This document shows positions 21,615 to 33,372 of a stretch of 64,000 bases of DNA, in pieces. Each line of letters starts with the position of its first letter. Position 1 is the stretch's first letter. Location: assembly GCA_015143295.1 (NCBI GenBank), contig CM026554.1, positions 48,854,627-48,918,626 on the forward strand, given 5' to 3'. The notes under the pieces were generated by a model. That model was given only the letters and a program-made list of their open reading frames with translations, made no database searches and was not told the origin of the DNA. Source of the stretch: Tetracentron sinense (taxonomy: Eukaryota; Streptophyta; Magnoliopsida; Trochodendrales; Trochodendraceae). The translations under genes were made by a program, and so were the position numbers.

Positions 21615-21767
21615 CTTTCAACCTTATCAAAAGGGGCTTCTTTCCAAATAATCCGAGAACTATCAATAGCTCCAAGAAATAGTCGATGGACCACTGAGAA
21701 CGCAGTCTCCTGCACCAGATGCCTCCCTCCCGCCCGTAAAGTCCGCCTTTGTGCTTCAATTTCGTTC
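21615..21767 (-). CDS. Single coding-like exon, unrecognised
   Basis: A 153-bp exon with acceptor TGTTGCAG and donor GAAAG|GTATGA. Its one open frame reads EIEAQRRTLRAGGRHL...VVHRLFLGAIDSSRI...APFDKVER, a convincing protein composition with an even mix of charged and hydrophobic residues. Phase is 1 at entry and 2 at exit. No partner exon was found on either side (SINE on one, MITE-rich spacer on the other), so it could be a captured exon, a relic, or part of a gene with long introns. Confidence 0.45.
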
Positions 21768-22567
21768 CTGCAACACACAAGCCAATCAAAAATACATATA
21801 ATGAAAAAAAAAAAAAAAAAGGTGCTGCACTATTGCCACGTGTACCAAACATTTTATTTTCATTCATTACTAAAAAAAAAAAAAAAAAAAGAACGCAAAT
21901 CAAATCCTTAATCTATCGGAGGATTCCATTATGTGACGAAATTGGTAGTGGTTAAGATTTATCCATCTCCAAGGTTCAGCACTCCTGATTTTTTTTTTTT
22001 AAATAATGATAATAAATCTTAATTTCAATTTAATTAAGCTTAATTAGGATTAAAAGAATGTTAACAAGGACACCGGGTAGGGTAAGATAAGAAGCAAACT
22101 AGTTCTTCTAATCACTGCAAAAAAAATATTACTCAGTTGAGGATGGCAACAAGTGTCAAATCAGTAGAACACTAACGTTGCACTAATCTCCGTTTTTGGA
22201 ACTAGTTGACATTACAAGTATGGGCTAGTACTCTTCATAAGAAATTTAAAATAAAAATTTAGGATAGTACTAGCACACCACAGTATTTGATGGCTGCACT
22301 TAAAAAAAATTAGATTGCCCAATGCCCGCCATTAAATTCATAATACAAGATTGCACACCATTAAATTCATAAAATCACTTGTACAATAAAACAAAAAATT
22401 ATTTATAAATTTATAACTACACATCAATCATAATATTAAATAACTAAATATCTTTATTTCGCATTTCTATCACTTCGTTTTCACTAAGTAAAGACTTGTC
22501 AAACCATATCCCTTTCACTTCAATTGGCGTTGCTTATCATTTTTGAAGGGAAAGTCATAACCTTTGA
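21768..22567. other. No gene seen
   Basis: Two poly(A) runs (21803-21820, 21871-21890) flank a short segment around 21840; otherwise AT-rich spacer. Confidence 0.35.
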
Positions 22568-23021
22568 AGAGCATCTCCAACCGTGCTCCATATCTCCATA
22601 TATGGAGCTCAATCTCTAAAAACTCACACCAACCATACTCCAACCGTGCTTCATATGTGGAGATCAATCTTCAAATTACCACAGTGAGACTCCATATATG
22701 GAGATGGAGAGACAAAATGGAGATCAATCTCTAAAACACTATTCATCCACATAACAGGATGTTTGTATTTCTTTTTAGTCTTTCAATAAATTTAATTTTT
22801 ATCCTTTTCAATTTTTGTAATAATAAAAAAACTTTTAGTAAGGCCCAACATATATGGAAATGACTTCTCCATTAACACTAGTGATTTGAAGATTGAATAT
22901 TGTTTTGGAGATGAGATGGTTGGAGTAGAAAACTTTTTAGTGGGGCCAACATCTCCATATATGGAGGAGATGCGGTTTTCGAGATGGATTATGGAGACTT
23001 GCCTTGGAGATATGCTCTAAC
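22568..23021. mobile_element. PIF/Harbinger-like MITE (GAGCATCTCCAACC type)
   Basis: The left end GAGCATCTCCAACC is mirrored by GGAGATATGCTC on the right. Fold-back arms include GGAGATCAATCT and its inverses. Flanking trinucleotides are GAA and TAA, so the expected TAA/TTA target duplication is decayed on one side. Confidence 0.65.
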
Positions 23022-23192
23022 CCTTTAGTTTCTACAATTTTAGGAGAAACCCAATAGCAACATTCTTCATTTTTCATAAATTTAACCTGTTCACATAAAC
23101 ATGTAATACAAAATAAATAATAAGAATACTAATAACAACATCTTCATAACAAAGAACCTAATGTAGAGAAAATCTGCATCTACAACCAATGG

Positions 23193-23493
23193 CCTATGGA
23201 CAGGGGCGGAGCCAGGAGTCTCTTGTAGGGGGGGCTAACAATGGGGGTTCGGGGCATAGCCCCCCAAAAAAAAAAATTGGGGACAAGGTCATGGGACATC
23301 GCCTCTGTTTGTGTCTGTTTTGTAAAGAAAATATTTTTTCCTCAAAAATTCAAGGGAGGCTAGAGCTCCCCGTCCTCCGGCTCGGCACCTTTCCTAGGCT
23401 ACACCCTTATTATTGCTATAGTAAAAAAAAAATCAAAATTTCAGGGGGCTGAAGCCCCCCTGGGCCCCACGTGGCTCCACCATTGCCCATGGA
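23193..23493. mobile_element. hAT MITE, second CAGGGGCGGAGCC copy
   Basis: 285-bp element (23201-23485) starting CAGGGGCGGAGCCAGG and ending GTGGCTCCACCATTG. Flanks CCTATGGA and CCCATGGA match at 7 of 8. It has the same left terminus as the element at 11681. Confidence 0.82.
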
Positions 23494-23702
23494 ACATTTG
23501 AAAAGCAAAATTTTTTAAATTACACATTTTTATGGTTTTGCATGAAAAGTAAGGATTTGGGGATTACTGGAGGGGGTTTGCAGAAAAGATAAGGTATGGG
23601 GGTTGCAGCAAAGGTATATTTACAAAAATTAGAAGGAGTTTTGGAATTTACAAAATCTGATCTTCATTGACATTCCCATTTTTCCAGGGTGATTGTTGTA
23701 TA

Positions 23703-23775
23703 CATGTCCCAGTGGTTGTGTGTCTCCCTTTGGGAAGGTGTGAGTCTTGATGTGGCTGTTGAGGGGATTTTTACC
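23703..23775 (+). mobile_element. Diverged SINE head
   Basis: CCCAGTGGTTGTGTGTCTCCCTTTGGGAAGGTGTGAGTCTTG matches the A-box half of the 21.4-kb SINE in the opposite orientation. The B box is degraded. Confidence 0.5.
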
Positions 23776-24109
23776 CTTTTAAGACCTGTTTTTTGAAAAA
23801 GCCTGAAAACCAGCTCCCTTTTCAAAGTGTTATTTTTTTCAACTTAGTCATGTGTGAATCTCCCAAGCGTGTGTGTGAAAGAGGTAGTAAGAAAGTCTAA
23901 AATACCCCCGAGCATTTTCAAATGAATACACTTCAGAGTGATTGAGTGATTTTTCAGAGTTAAGAGAAGGTCATGGACCAATGAGGTCTAGCCTTGGATT
24001 TAGAAATCCATTTCCCAGGTACACCTATCACTACTCTAAATTTTATAATTTTCACATAAAAAGAAAACTTTGGTCGCCTAGACATCACCTTAGTAATGCC
24101 TTGTCTAGG
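23776..24109. other. No gene seen
   Basis: Short frames only; no motif or repeat boundary was recognised. Confidence 0.3.
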
Positions 24110-24673
24110 TAATTCCCAATTTCCTAGGCGTAGCTTGAACGCATTGAATGCACTGGTTATAGTCATTTGTTAAAAAAATTATATATGTTTTGACATTTGA
24201 ATAATCTTCAATTGTAACTTTTTTATTTACAGTGTTGAAATTTAAAATATAAACAGTTCTTTTAACTAAAATTAAAATATCTATTGTCTCCACGAATCCA
24301 ACACCGTGCATCCGAGTGAGATTCTGACACTCATGTCCGTGTTTGTGGAACTTAAAGTGCAATCGCCTAGGCATCGCTTGAATGCTTTGACTGCACTGAT
24401 TCTAGCCATTTGTTAAAAACTTAATATTTGTTCTTACTTTTGAATATAATATCTTCAATTGCATGTCTTTTATTTACATTGTATTTTGTGTAATAATTTA
24501 TATCACATTGTTCCCTTTGCAATCTCTTATAGCATATTTCATATATTAATATACAAAATATAGTCATTCTTTTAAATAAAATTAAAATATTTCTCATGTC
24601 CCACAAATCTAACACCTTGCATCCGGGTGAGATTCCGACACTCGTGTCCATGTTTGCGCAACTTAAAGTGCAA
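24110..24673. repeat. Tandem duplication of a ~250-310-bp segment
   Basis: Copy one (24110-24360) and copy two (24361-24673) share TGCACTG, GCCATTTGTTAAAAA, AATATCTTCAATTG, CTTTTATTTACA and the distinctive TGCATCCGAGTGAGATTC...GACACTC block. Offsets grow from 243 to 309 because of indels. The frames inside carry no domain. Confidence 0.7.
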
Positions 24674-26852
24674 GTTTTGAGTTCAGCCTAAATTTCTGGA
24701 GTTCAAATGTTCTTAGCTATGTTGATCAATACAAAATTTCTGATATCTCATCTGATACTTCAGTTAAGTTTTGAAATTTTGCTGGATTTTAGCAAAGACC
24801 AAAAGTGAAACTGGAACCAATATCCAAAATCTTGCACAGGTCAGTGCTATCAAGTGTTGGGTACTACCTCTAACATTCAACATAAGCAGTGCTCTCCCTT
24901 TGTATTTCTATAAATATCCATTCAGTGCTTGCAAGATATCTGGATTCCTTGTGCATAGAAGACTTTAATCTTCTTTGTATCTAAAGATCACATGATTCTG
25001 GTAAAATGTGGATGGTACTTTGCTTCCAGTTGTTCATGGGAAGATTATACTATATGATTAACCTAGTCTTTATCTTTTGATTTGCTCAGTACAACTATTC
25101 TTCTGATTCTTTAGCTTCCGAAATTGTTTTCTCTACAATCATTACCTGAGTAAAGAGTGAATTTTTCACAGATTGCACCCTTGACACCACACTCTCTTAA
25201 TATTTCTATGCTTTTGTATACTATGTGTAGGAGAAAATTTACAGTTTCCTTAAATATGTACTAAGGAACAAGCCAATTGTGGATGTTGTGAAACTACAAA
25301 AGTCAAGTGGCATTGAATCCCAAAATACAAAGGTCTGCCATAAGGACATGAGCTACATGATAAGGGTAAACTGCAACCTTTAAACTGTATCTGGTGCCAT
25401 AAGGACGGGAGCTACATGATAAGGGTAAACTGCAACCTTTAAACTGTATCTGGTTCTTAGCTGGGAGGTTCGACTTGTATTGTAGTATATTCGGGGATAT
25501 ACTTTTGGTGTATTCGATAAGTATGTTTGTAAGTGGAATTTCTTGCAGACATAATAACTTCATGTTTTTATGGGGAATTTTCTTCCTCTTGTTACCACCA
25601 ACTTGATGCTTCTATTTAGGCCTTTGTCAAGTTTGGAGTAGTTCTACTCCTTTATAATACATGCGAGCCGATTAATGAGCTAATTTTCTGCAAGAAAGTC
25701 TTGTGCACTGGTAGGAACAGGACCTACATTTGATGATTGCTACCATAATTAGATATTAAATCATCTATCAAGTATCAATTAACAAAATTTCATTGGGTGT
25801 GTGACCCATCGAATGCTAGTCTCATCCCCTTTATTTGCACCACATGTCTTGATATTTCATTTTTACACTAATGATCATGTAGCTCTACTGTAGTAATGAT
25901 ATATATTTTCTCAAAGTTTAGTGCACTACATTCTTACTTGAACAGAGATTTTGTTAACTGAAAAGTTTAAAGAAGAGAAGGAAGATCTCTTTTTTGGTCT
26001 TTTGGTTTTGAGACACACAATAGAGATGTACAGGTTTAAATAGTGATGAAATAATTTTATTTCTTACTGTATACAAAAGCTTGTGAAACTCTAATGATAT
26101 TTCACATTTTTTTAAAGAAAGACAACCATTAAATTCTTGCAAGACATCTAATTGTTTCCAGAAATGAAAGGTTCTTACTTTTTTCGAAAACAAATTATAT
26201 CGTTTGATTAAAATACAAAGGGTGGGTTCTTATGAAAAAACACTCAGCATAGTTGCGACAGAGTATTAATATATAATTTCGGAATTCAGTCTTATGCATG
26301 TATGTGTAATTTGAATTGTATTTAACAAACTTCTGTAATTATAATTTTATCAACCACCTGTCAGCATGGCAAGGTGAATAAAATATACATTGTATTACCA
26401 TTGAAATTGTATGTGCCTTTTTTTTTCTTCTATTAAGAGCATTGGTCTTGTTGACTTTAGTTGCTGGTTGTGGCCTTATTGTTGAAAGTTAGTAGTAATG
26501 GGAATTATTTTCCTTTGATTCAAATCTGAATACCCTTTGAATTATTTTAATTTTTTAGCATCCCATTTCTTGACTAAGCTCAGATCTTTCAGTGTGCATT
26601 TACTAAAATCTTGACCCTTTCTCCTCCTATTGTTGGGGATCCATGAATTTTTCATTGTAGCCTTGTTTTATTAAAACATTTTAAATAGCAGTTTTAGTTT
26701 TTTATTCAGTTGCTGTGTTACAATTGTTTTGTCATGTTTCATACTGTTGTTGCTGTAGTTAATATTTTCCGAGACATAAACATAAATTTTCTTACTGATT
26801 CATGTTCCCTTTTATTTGGAATAATGAGGTTGGTTCTTGCCAATTGGTGCAG
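24674..26852. other. Unassigned, possibly intronic
   Basis: A 59-bp tandem duplication lies at 25338-25455. A short segment near 24794-24839 sits between GATTTTAG and GTCAGTG and could be a small exon (KTKSETGTNIQNLAQ). The long AT-rich stretches look like plant introns. No recognised coding sequence. Confidence 0.3.
25338..25455. repeat. 59-bp tandem duplication
   Basis: CCATAAGGAC...TATCTGGT occurs at 25338 and again at 25397, nearly identical. Confidence 0.92.
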
Positions 26853-26961
26853 AGCCTACGGCAGACCCTACGCGGCTGGTTCCTGTAAATATGAACAGAG
26901 ATCTGCTCCATTTAGTTCATTTTGTTTCATTTGCCAAAGAACCTGATCAAATTATCTCCAG
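26853..26961 (+). CDS. Coding-like exon, unrecognised
   Basis: 109 bp between acceptor AATTGGTGCAG and donor CTCCAG|GTATAT. One frame reads PTADPTRLVPVNMNRDLLHL...SFAKEPDQIISR, which looks like real protein. It may belong with the terminal exon-like segment at 28259. The family is unknown to me. Confidence 0.4.
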
Positions 26962-28258
26962 GTATATCATGACACTTTGTCCGACCCTTCCCCCAAAGGC
27001 AAAAGTCCCACTCATGTCATGTCATTTTTTTCTAATTGTATGACATATAATCCACTACTATGGAGAATTGTGAGTGTGAACACACCCTAAGATAGATTCT
27101 AAGTAACAGATTTCCTAGATCAGATTTCATTCCTAAAATATTCACTTCTATCCTCTAGAAGAGGGGGAAAAAAGAGCTTTGACCCGGGGAATAGGGCTGG
27201 TTCAACGGATAGTGAAATTCCCAACAGCCTTTGGCGTTCTACTTTTATTTTGCTTTTGATGATTATGACGAAGAGAAGGATGAGATGAATTGGATACTGA
27301 TTAATGATGATCTGTGGTCTTAGTATTAGTCTTAATGCACCACACCCCCACCCGTTCCTTCATGTACATCTTACATGTAGCACAAATACAATGACTTGGA
27401 GAACCATTTGATCAGCTCATCTAGGATTATCCCATGGTAAAAATTGAATTTAAGCAAATATATATAACAATTTGATCTCATCCATACTAACCTCGTGAAC
27501 CATTTATAGGATGGCCATCAAGTCAGGTGAATCTCTAATACATACGCATACACGCATTATTGTTATGGGACTTGATACATTGTATCATTTCATTAAGTCA
27601 TTAAGGACATTATTGTAATCTTATATTTTTACAAGTAGTATAAATTATTAGGAAGAGGGAATCGGCTCCTAATCTTTATATTCATACAAAGCTGAGCCAA
27701 TAGACACCCTAAATGTATTATACTACGTGCTTCATTGATGATGCCTCTCTTTTCTTGACTTTTGCTGAAAACTCCATATCTATTTGGATAAAGCAGTAAT
27801 GTTGCTGGGTTGATTTATATCACATATACATTCAGAGGTATGAACTTCCACTACACTTTGGTGACATTTGTTGCATTTATGTTGGAAACTAATGGCAATG
27901 GTCATGCACAGGAAGAAGTTTACATACCTTGCCCTGCCTCCTCCAGGGATTTCCCAGGCAGATTCGCGATAGTTGAAACCTTGAGATGGCTCGAAACCTG
28001 AAGTTTTTGGGACCCTTGAAACCAAGCCCTTAAGCTGTGACCCTTCTGGGTGAAGATTTGATAGTCAGAAAGAGAGAGAATCTACACAACCCATATCTCT
28101 CGTTGTGTTAATATATATACATTGTATCTTTGAATCATGAAATTCTTCACTACCGCTCTCATATTTTCATTATGAGTTCATAACCCAAGCATATATGTAT
28201 GTGTGTGGTGAAACCCAAGCTTGATATTTTGCTTTGTAGTTTCTTTATTTATCACCAG
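26962..28258. other. Unassigned, possibly an intron
   Basis: No recognised gene. On the minus strand a frame near 27930-28010 ends GGGCAAG|GTATGT and could be an exon of an unrelated transcript, but I cannot support it further. Confidence 0.25.
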
Positions 28259-28402
28259 GCGGACTCTGGTCTAAATAATCTTCATACGGCCCCAGATTGG
28301 AATGACTACTATGTTGATAGCTGTATCCAGAACTTGTATCACAACTTTCAGAGGGTGGACACACACACCCCTTTTGATGGGTCTCATATTCGAGATTTCT
28401 GA
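28259..28402 (+). CDS. Coding-like terminal exon, unrecognised
   Basis: After acceptor TTTATCACCAG the frame reads ADSGLNNLHTAPDWNDYYVD...NLYHNFQRVD and ends in TGA at 28400-28402. Aromatic-rich, protein-like composition. It could be the 3' end of a plus-strand gene that includes the 26.85-kb exon. Confidence 0.35.
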   Translation, partial: ADSGLNNLHTAPDWNDYYVDSCIQNLYHNFQRVDTHTPFDGSHIRDF

Positions 28403-28504
28403 TCTCCTAGTCCAAAATTGAACCGGACGATCCTCACCATCTGATAAATCAATCAAACGGGTCAGGTTGTGTCAGATTTGCGTCGTGTAAGAAGATATGT
28501 ATCC

Positions 28505-28874
28505 AATAAAATTGAGATCCAATCACAGTCAATCACGATTGAATTCAGGGAGTGTTCAATCGCATTCACATGTCAACACCTGTCCTTTTTAACTCTTACT
28601 AATCATGGTTAAGATTCACTAACCCTTAGGGTTCAACAATCTAAACTTCATTTTTTTATTTTTTTTTATTTAACCTTAGGATTAATTTTTTTTATCCCCA
28701 AGGTTAATTTTTTAAAATAATCATTTTTAGATTGTTGAACTCTAAGGATTAGGAAATCTTAACCACGGTTAATAAGGGTTAAAAAGGTCAACACGGTTAA
28801 AAAGGTCATGTGTTGACCTGGGATGCGATTGAACTCTCAATCACGATTGGCTGTGATTCGATCTCAATAAAATT
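28505..28874. mobile_element. MULE-type MITE with perfect 9-bp target duplication
   Basis: The element (28514-28865, 352 bp) begins GAGATCCAATCACAG and ends CTGTGATTCGATCTC. Perfect AATAAAATT copies flank it at 28505-28513 and 28866-28874. Long arms include TTCAATCGCATT, AATCATGGTTAAGATTCAC and their inverses. Confidence 0.88.
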
Positions 28875-29152
28875 ACACCCTGTACCAAAAAAAAATCACA
28901 CCCAGCCCAAATAAATAAATAAATGGCTTGGGAAAAACCCATACGCAACCCTATAACAAACCCACAACCCTAAGTCCCTAACCTGCCTACCAAACCTTAT
29001 AAAACATATAAAGTGTTTAAAATTATAGTTATATTAAACTTGAAATTAATATTATTATCTTGAAATTAGTACTTAATATAATTAATTTTATGAATATACA
29101 TACTACATTTACTAAGTAGTATGACCCCCCCGTTCTGGGAGTCAATCTGATC

Positions 29153-29350
29153 TACGGTCCAACACTTTTTTTTTTTTTTTTGGTAGTGGTAATACGGTTA
29201 GGCCGCAACCCCAGTTAGAGGGTTAGTATCTGCTCAAGTTAGTTGGACAGGTGGAAGACTCGCACCCTGACGGGAATGGAACCAGTACCACTTCCTTGCG
29301 GAAGGGATACACTTACCGAAGGGCCAAAGCCCTGGTGTGTACGGTCCAAC
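29153..29350 (-). mobile_element. SINE with poly(A) tail and 11-bp target duplication
   Basis: The 176-bp insert (29164-29339) ends on the minus strand in a run of about 18 A (forward 29166-29183) and is flanked by TACGGTCCAAC at 29153-29163 and 29340-29350. On the minus strand GGTTCCATTCCC fits a Pol III B box and TTTGGCCCTTCGG loosely fits an A box. Confidence 0.78.
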
Positions 29351-29419
29351 GCATTAACCAATATAGCCCATGAACCCCGGGTTGCTTGACGATTTAGGTC
29401 AATTTGTACCAACCCCTCC

Positions 29420-29790
29420 TTAGAGCATTCCTAGTAGCCTCACCAAAATAACTTTTTGGTCATTTTGGTGAGCCAGATAACTAAAAAATGCTAAATAATG
29501 CCCCAGCAGCCCCACCAATTTGACGTTTTCGATTTGGTGAGTGTACAATACTCACCAAAGTTAAATATCTCTCTTTCCTTCCTTCTTTGTGGGCCTACAC
29601 AAATAAAATAAAGGTTTCTCTCTCCCTTTTTTTATTGTGGAAGTGACACAAATGATAAAATAATGAGAGTTTGGCTATCTTGGTGGAGCTGTTGGGAGTA
29701 TTTTAAAAAAGTGGCTCACCCACATGACTTTTTGTGACTTTTGGCTATTTTGGTGAGTAAAATTTGGTGAGGCTGCTAGGAATGCTCTTA
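29420..29790. mobile_element. PIF/Harbinger MITE, copy 1
   Basis: 365 bp (29423-29787) with ends GAGCATTCCTAGTAGCCTCACC and GGTGAGGCTGCTAGGAATGCTC, flanked by TTA on both sides, the expected 3-bp target. Confidence 0.88.
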
Positions 29791-29810
29791 TGTAGTTAGA
29801 TAAGAGCATT

Positions 29811-30270
29811 CCTAACAGCCTCACCAAAATAATCAAAAGATTATCTTGGTGAGTCAAATGACTAAAAAGTGCTAAAAACTCTCTCCAACAGCTTCACCAA
29901 AACTCAACAAAATAAAGATTTGGGTTTGATGAGCGTACAGTATCCACCAAGTTTGGTGAGTTATGTACACTCACCAAACCCAAAATTTTATTTTGCTGAT
30001 TTTTTTATGGGCTCACATAAATAATAAAATAAAGGTTTTTTTCTCCATTCCTTTATTGTGGTCCCACACAAATAATAAAATAATGTTTCTCTCTCTCTCT
30101 TCCTTCCTTTTTCGTTTTTCCACACAAATAATAAAATATGGTTTTTTTTTGTTAAAACGATGAGGCTGTTTGCACTGTTTTAAAAAAATGGCTCACCAAA
30201 ATAAGTTTTTGTGAGTTTTAGCTATTTTGGTGAGTAAAATTATTTTGTGAGGCTACTAGGAATGCTCTAA
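29811..30270. mobile_element. PIF/Harbinger MITE, copy 2
   Basis: 454 bp (29814-30267), same ends (GAGCATTCCTAACAGCCTCACC / GAGGCTACTAGGAATGCTC), flanked by TAA on both sides. It lies 26 bp after copy 1. It contains internal repeats with CACACAAATAATAAAATA. Confidence 0.88.
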
Positions 30271-31649
30271 GGGAAAAGGGTCTCGGTAGCAAATTCCGCT
30301 AGATAATCACAACATAAATATGATGGAAAGCTATGCATAGAAAGTAATGCGGGCTTCATTTGTGTGTACCGATCTAGTACTTAATTCAGACAAGGAATTA
30401 TACATGCTCAAACTCCGAGAATAATGGTTGATGCTTACACATAATTTTCACTATATGTGAGTAGGGCTGCATTCAAGCCAAGCTTATGAGCTCGGCTTGT
30501 TTGAACTAAGCTTAAGTTGGCATTTTAGACTCAAACGACCAAGCCAAGCTTTTACTTGAACTTGAATGATTAACCAAGTCACACTTGAGCCTGCTTGATT
30601 TGACTTGGCTAGTTTAGGGCTCGGCTTGGCTTGGCTTGAAATGTTATATATATATTGGTAATTTTGATTATATTAATATAGAATACTACCTTTTAACTTA
30701 TAATAACTAATTTTAGGAGATAATAATAGCAAAAGAAAGTTGAGAAGTTTAAAAAAAATACTTTAATCTTAATTCTCTACTTTTGGATTGAGGATTATCC
30801 TTAATTCTGATTTTTGTGTGTTATTAGATTAATTGTATGTATTTTTTATTATTGTAGTTCAATAAAGATCATGCAAAATCGATGTAAATAGTGTTGAAAT
30901 TTGAACCAAGCTTGAGCGTTCTGAGTTCAGCTCGACTTGAATCAGGTTTGAGCTCGAAATGAACTTGAGCATTATCATTCTTGTTAAAGCAAAGCTTAAG
31001 CATAAGTTTAGCTTGAATCAAGTTCAAGGGAGCATATTCAAACCAATCTCAAGCTTAAACAAGCCCCGCTCAACTCAGTTTAAATACAAGTCTAAGTACG
31101 AATGTTTTTCCTAAGTTTATTCTTACTAGAGGATATCGCTAACAAGCTACTATTGGAATATTCTAACTTATATCTACACTAATCTAAACATTGGAGAAAC
31201 TTTTTGATAAAAATATTACAAATCAACAATCGTGGCATTTTTAATTGACTAAATTTTTTATAAAAATATTACAAATCAACAATTGTGGCATTTTTTTACT
31301 AACATTTATTTATTCTCAAAAACCCCTAGATCACGATTTACCTAATGATAGAGAAATCAAACTCAAACCATCTATTTGCTACCTATATCTTGGATGTCAA
31401 GGTGTGCCCCTTTCATTAGAGTAGTTTGGGCCTTGAGATGAGTCTGGCGATGAAAAATCAAAATCTTTTAATAATGAAAATGCGACACACAGAACACTAC
31501 TCACTATTACTAACTTAACTATTGATCAACTATCGATTAACTATATATGAGGCCTTGAACAAAAAAAAAACACACTTCAATTAGAGCATCAAATGTCTCA
31601 CTATAACTAGGATCCATGTTCTACATAATCATAGTACAATATATATATA
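30271..31649. other. Degenerate hAT-like repeat, no gene
   Basis: From 30472 (TAGGGCTGCATTCAAGCC) to about 31100 the sequence is dominated by AAGCTTGAGC-like motifs in both orientations, as in plant hAT MITEs of the TAGGGNTG type. The right end is not recognisable. 31200-31300 carries a near-duplicate ATATTACAAATCAACAAT pair. Confidence 0.4.
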
Positions 31650-31950
31650 ATTGCCATGCTAGATGGTAAGGAGATGCAAATGCATTGGGAGGCTTCAACC
31701 ATTTTGGAAGATATCAAGAAGTTGTGGTCAGAATTCCCTTTTGCTTGGGCTAGTTTTATCCGTAAAAATGGAAATAGGGAAGCCCATAACCTTGCTAAAG
31801 CTGTTCTCCGATCAATTGTTAAGCGAACCTCCTAATACCATATGTAATTGAAACTTTATAAGCTCTGATACTCGAATGCGAGCCCCCTTTGAATGTTTTC
31901 TTCTCTTGGTTAAATGATATAGTGGATTATCAAAAAATAATAATAATAAT
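31650..31950 (+). mobile_element. 5'-truncated L1-type LINE tail
   Basis: One plus frame reads HWEASTILEDIKKLWSEFPF...SFIRKNGNREAHNLAKAV, the C-terminal RNase H domain of plant L1 elements, ending in a stop near 31832. About 110 bases later an AATAATAATAAT tail ends the element. Confidence 0.7.
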
Positions 31951-32109
31951 ACTATATTTATATATCTTTACTATTATAATGTGAGAGGCAGCCATAGATG
32001 ATTTTTCCGAAATTCTCATACTACCCTTATATAAAAACAAAACTTTGATTTAATGTTTGCTTTAATTCCCAAACTACCCCTTGTCCTTGATTTAATTTTG
32101 AAACTACCC

Positions 32110-32345
32110 TTGCTCATCTATCTATTTTGAATCACAGCCAATCGCGATTAAACTCAGGGAGAGTTCAATTGCACCCACAGGTTAACACGTGACCTTTTAA
32201 CTCCTATTAACTGTGGTTAACTCCTTCCCCTCACTCTTACGTGCATCATACGTGCCACTAGCGAGTTTAATCGCACTCACGGGTTAACATGTGTTCCTTT
32301 TAACTCCTATTAACTGTGGTTAACTCTTTCCCCTGCACGTACCAC
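32110..32345. repeat. Two partial MULE-MITE arms in tandem
   Basis: CCAATCGCGATTAAACTCAGG with GTTAACACGTGACC and TATTAACTGTGGTTAACTC occurs once near 32140-32225 and again near 32260-32330. The right halves of the elements are missing. Confidence 0.6.
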
Positions 32346-33372
32346 CCACTAGGATATATATATCAATTTTTTATAATCATCCATCAAATAATATGAGAGA
32401 TCGATTTTTCTATATTTTCAGGTAACTGATAGTGATTGTTGAGCATTTTTTTTAAGATAAGTGTTTTTGTCAAAGAGGGTGCTTTTAGTAAAGGGATAAG
32501 ATCATAGACTTATACAGTAGTGTTCATAATTATTAAAATAGTACACAAGTAACACATTAAAGTAAGAAAATGTTGGAAAGAGGAAGTTGATAAAATGTCC
32601 GCTTACTGTTGTTGGGGAGAGACATGCATTTCCCCGGTTTGCTAAATTCCCCCCGTCTCCACTGCCCATTCTGCCCGCATTTGCCCGCACTGCCCGTTCT
32701 TTGCGCTTTCCTGTTTCTCAAGTACCCAGCCCTTCTCTCCTCTCTCTGTGCTTTTCTTCTCTTCTTCAATGCCTGTGAAGTCAGCTCTCTCTCTCTTTGG
32801 GTTTTGGGGCAGGTGAATCCCTTTGCCCGTTTTCTTCGGGCCGCTTGATTTTCTAGTTAGGCTTAAATAACTGATAATTCGGTGTAGATTTGTGAGCTTC
32901 TGTGTTCGATTTCTATTGTTCTTAAGAGTTCTGTGTCGACATTTCTCATTTCTGTGGGAGGGATTAAGCTTACACTTCTGGTATTGGCTATAGATTCACT
33001 GGGTGGTGGGTTTTGGTTTGAAGGTCTGTATGTGATCTGGGTTTTTGGTCTGGTTGAGGGATTCAGGGCTTTCTCTGACTAATTTTCTGAACTGGGTTCG
33101 AGGAATATTATGCTGATTTTGGGGTATTCGAACAGAGGGTTCTGAAAGCGATGTCTTTCTGGGGTTTGGGGAAGTTTGGATTTGAGATCTTTGTTGTTAT
33201 ACATTACTTTATGTAAGAGTTTTGTTGGGCAGATTTTGGGTTTTAAGGAGGTTTGGTATGTTTGTTGGGTTGGGAATACTTGGGGTTGTGAGCAGATTAA
33301 AAGGGGGTATTTGATGGTTTGAGAGATTTGTGGGTTTTGAAGATATGGGCATTTGATTTTAAATTCTAAAAG
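32346..33372 (+). promoter_or_regulatory. Probable promoter and 5' UTR of the kinase gene
   Basis: Pyrimidine-rich stretches (CTTCTCTCCTCTCTCTG and CTCTCTCTCTCTTTGGG, about 32730-32800) precede a GC-richer then T/G-rich leader up to the ATG at 33373. Upstream of 32600 the sequence is repeat-derived. A transcription start near 32600-32750 is inference. No clear 5' UTR intron could be fixed. Confidence 0.35.

Noticed and set aside
27780..28025. Minus-strand exon ending GGGCAAG|GTATGT
   Set aside because: Protein-like in more than one frame, no acceptor or partner exon could be placed; left out of the feature list.
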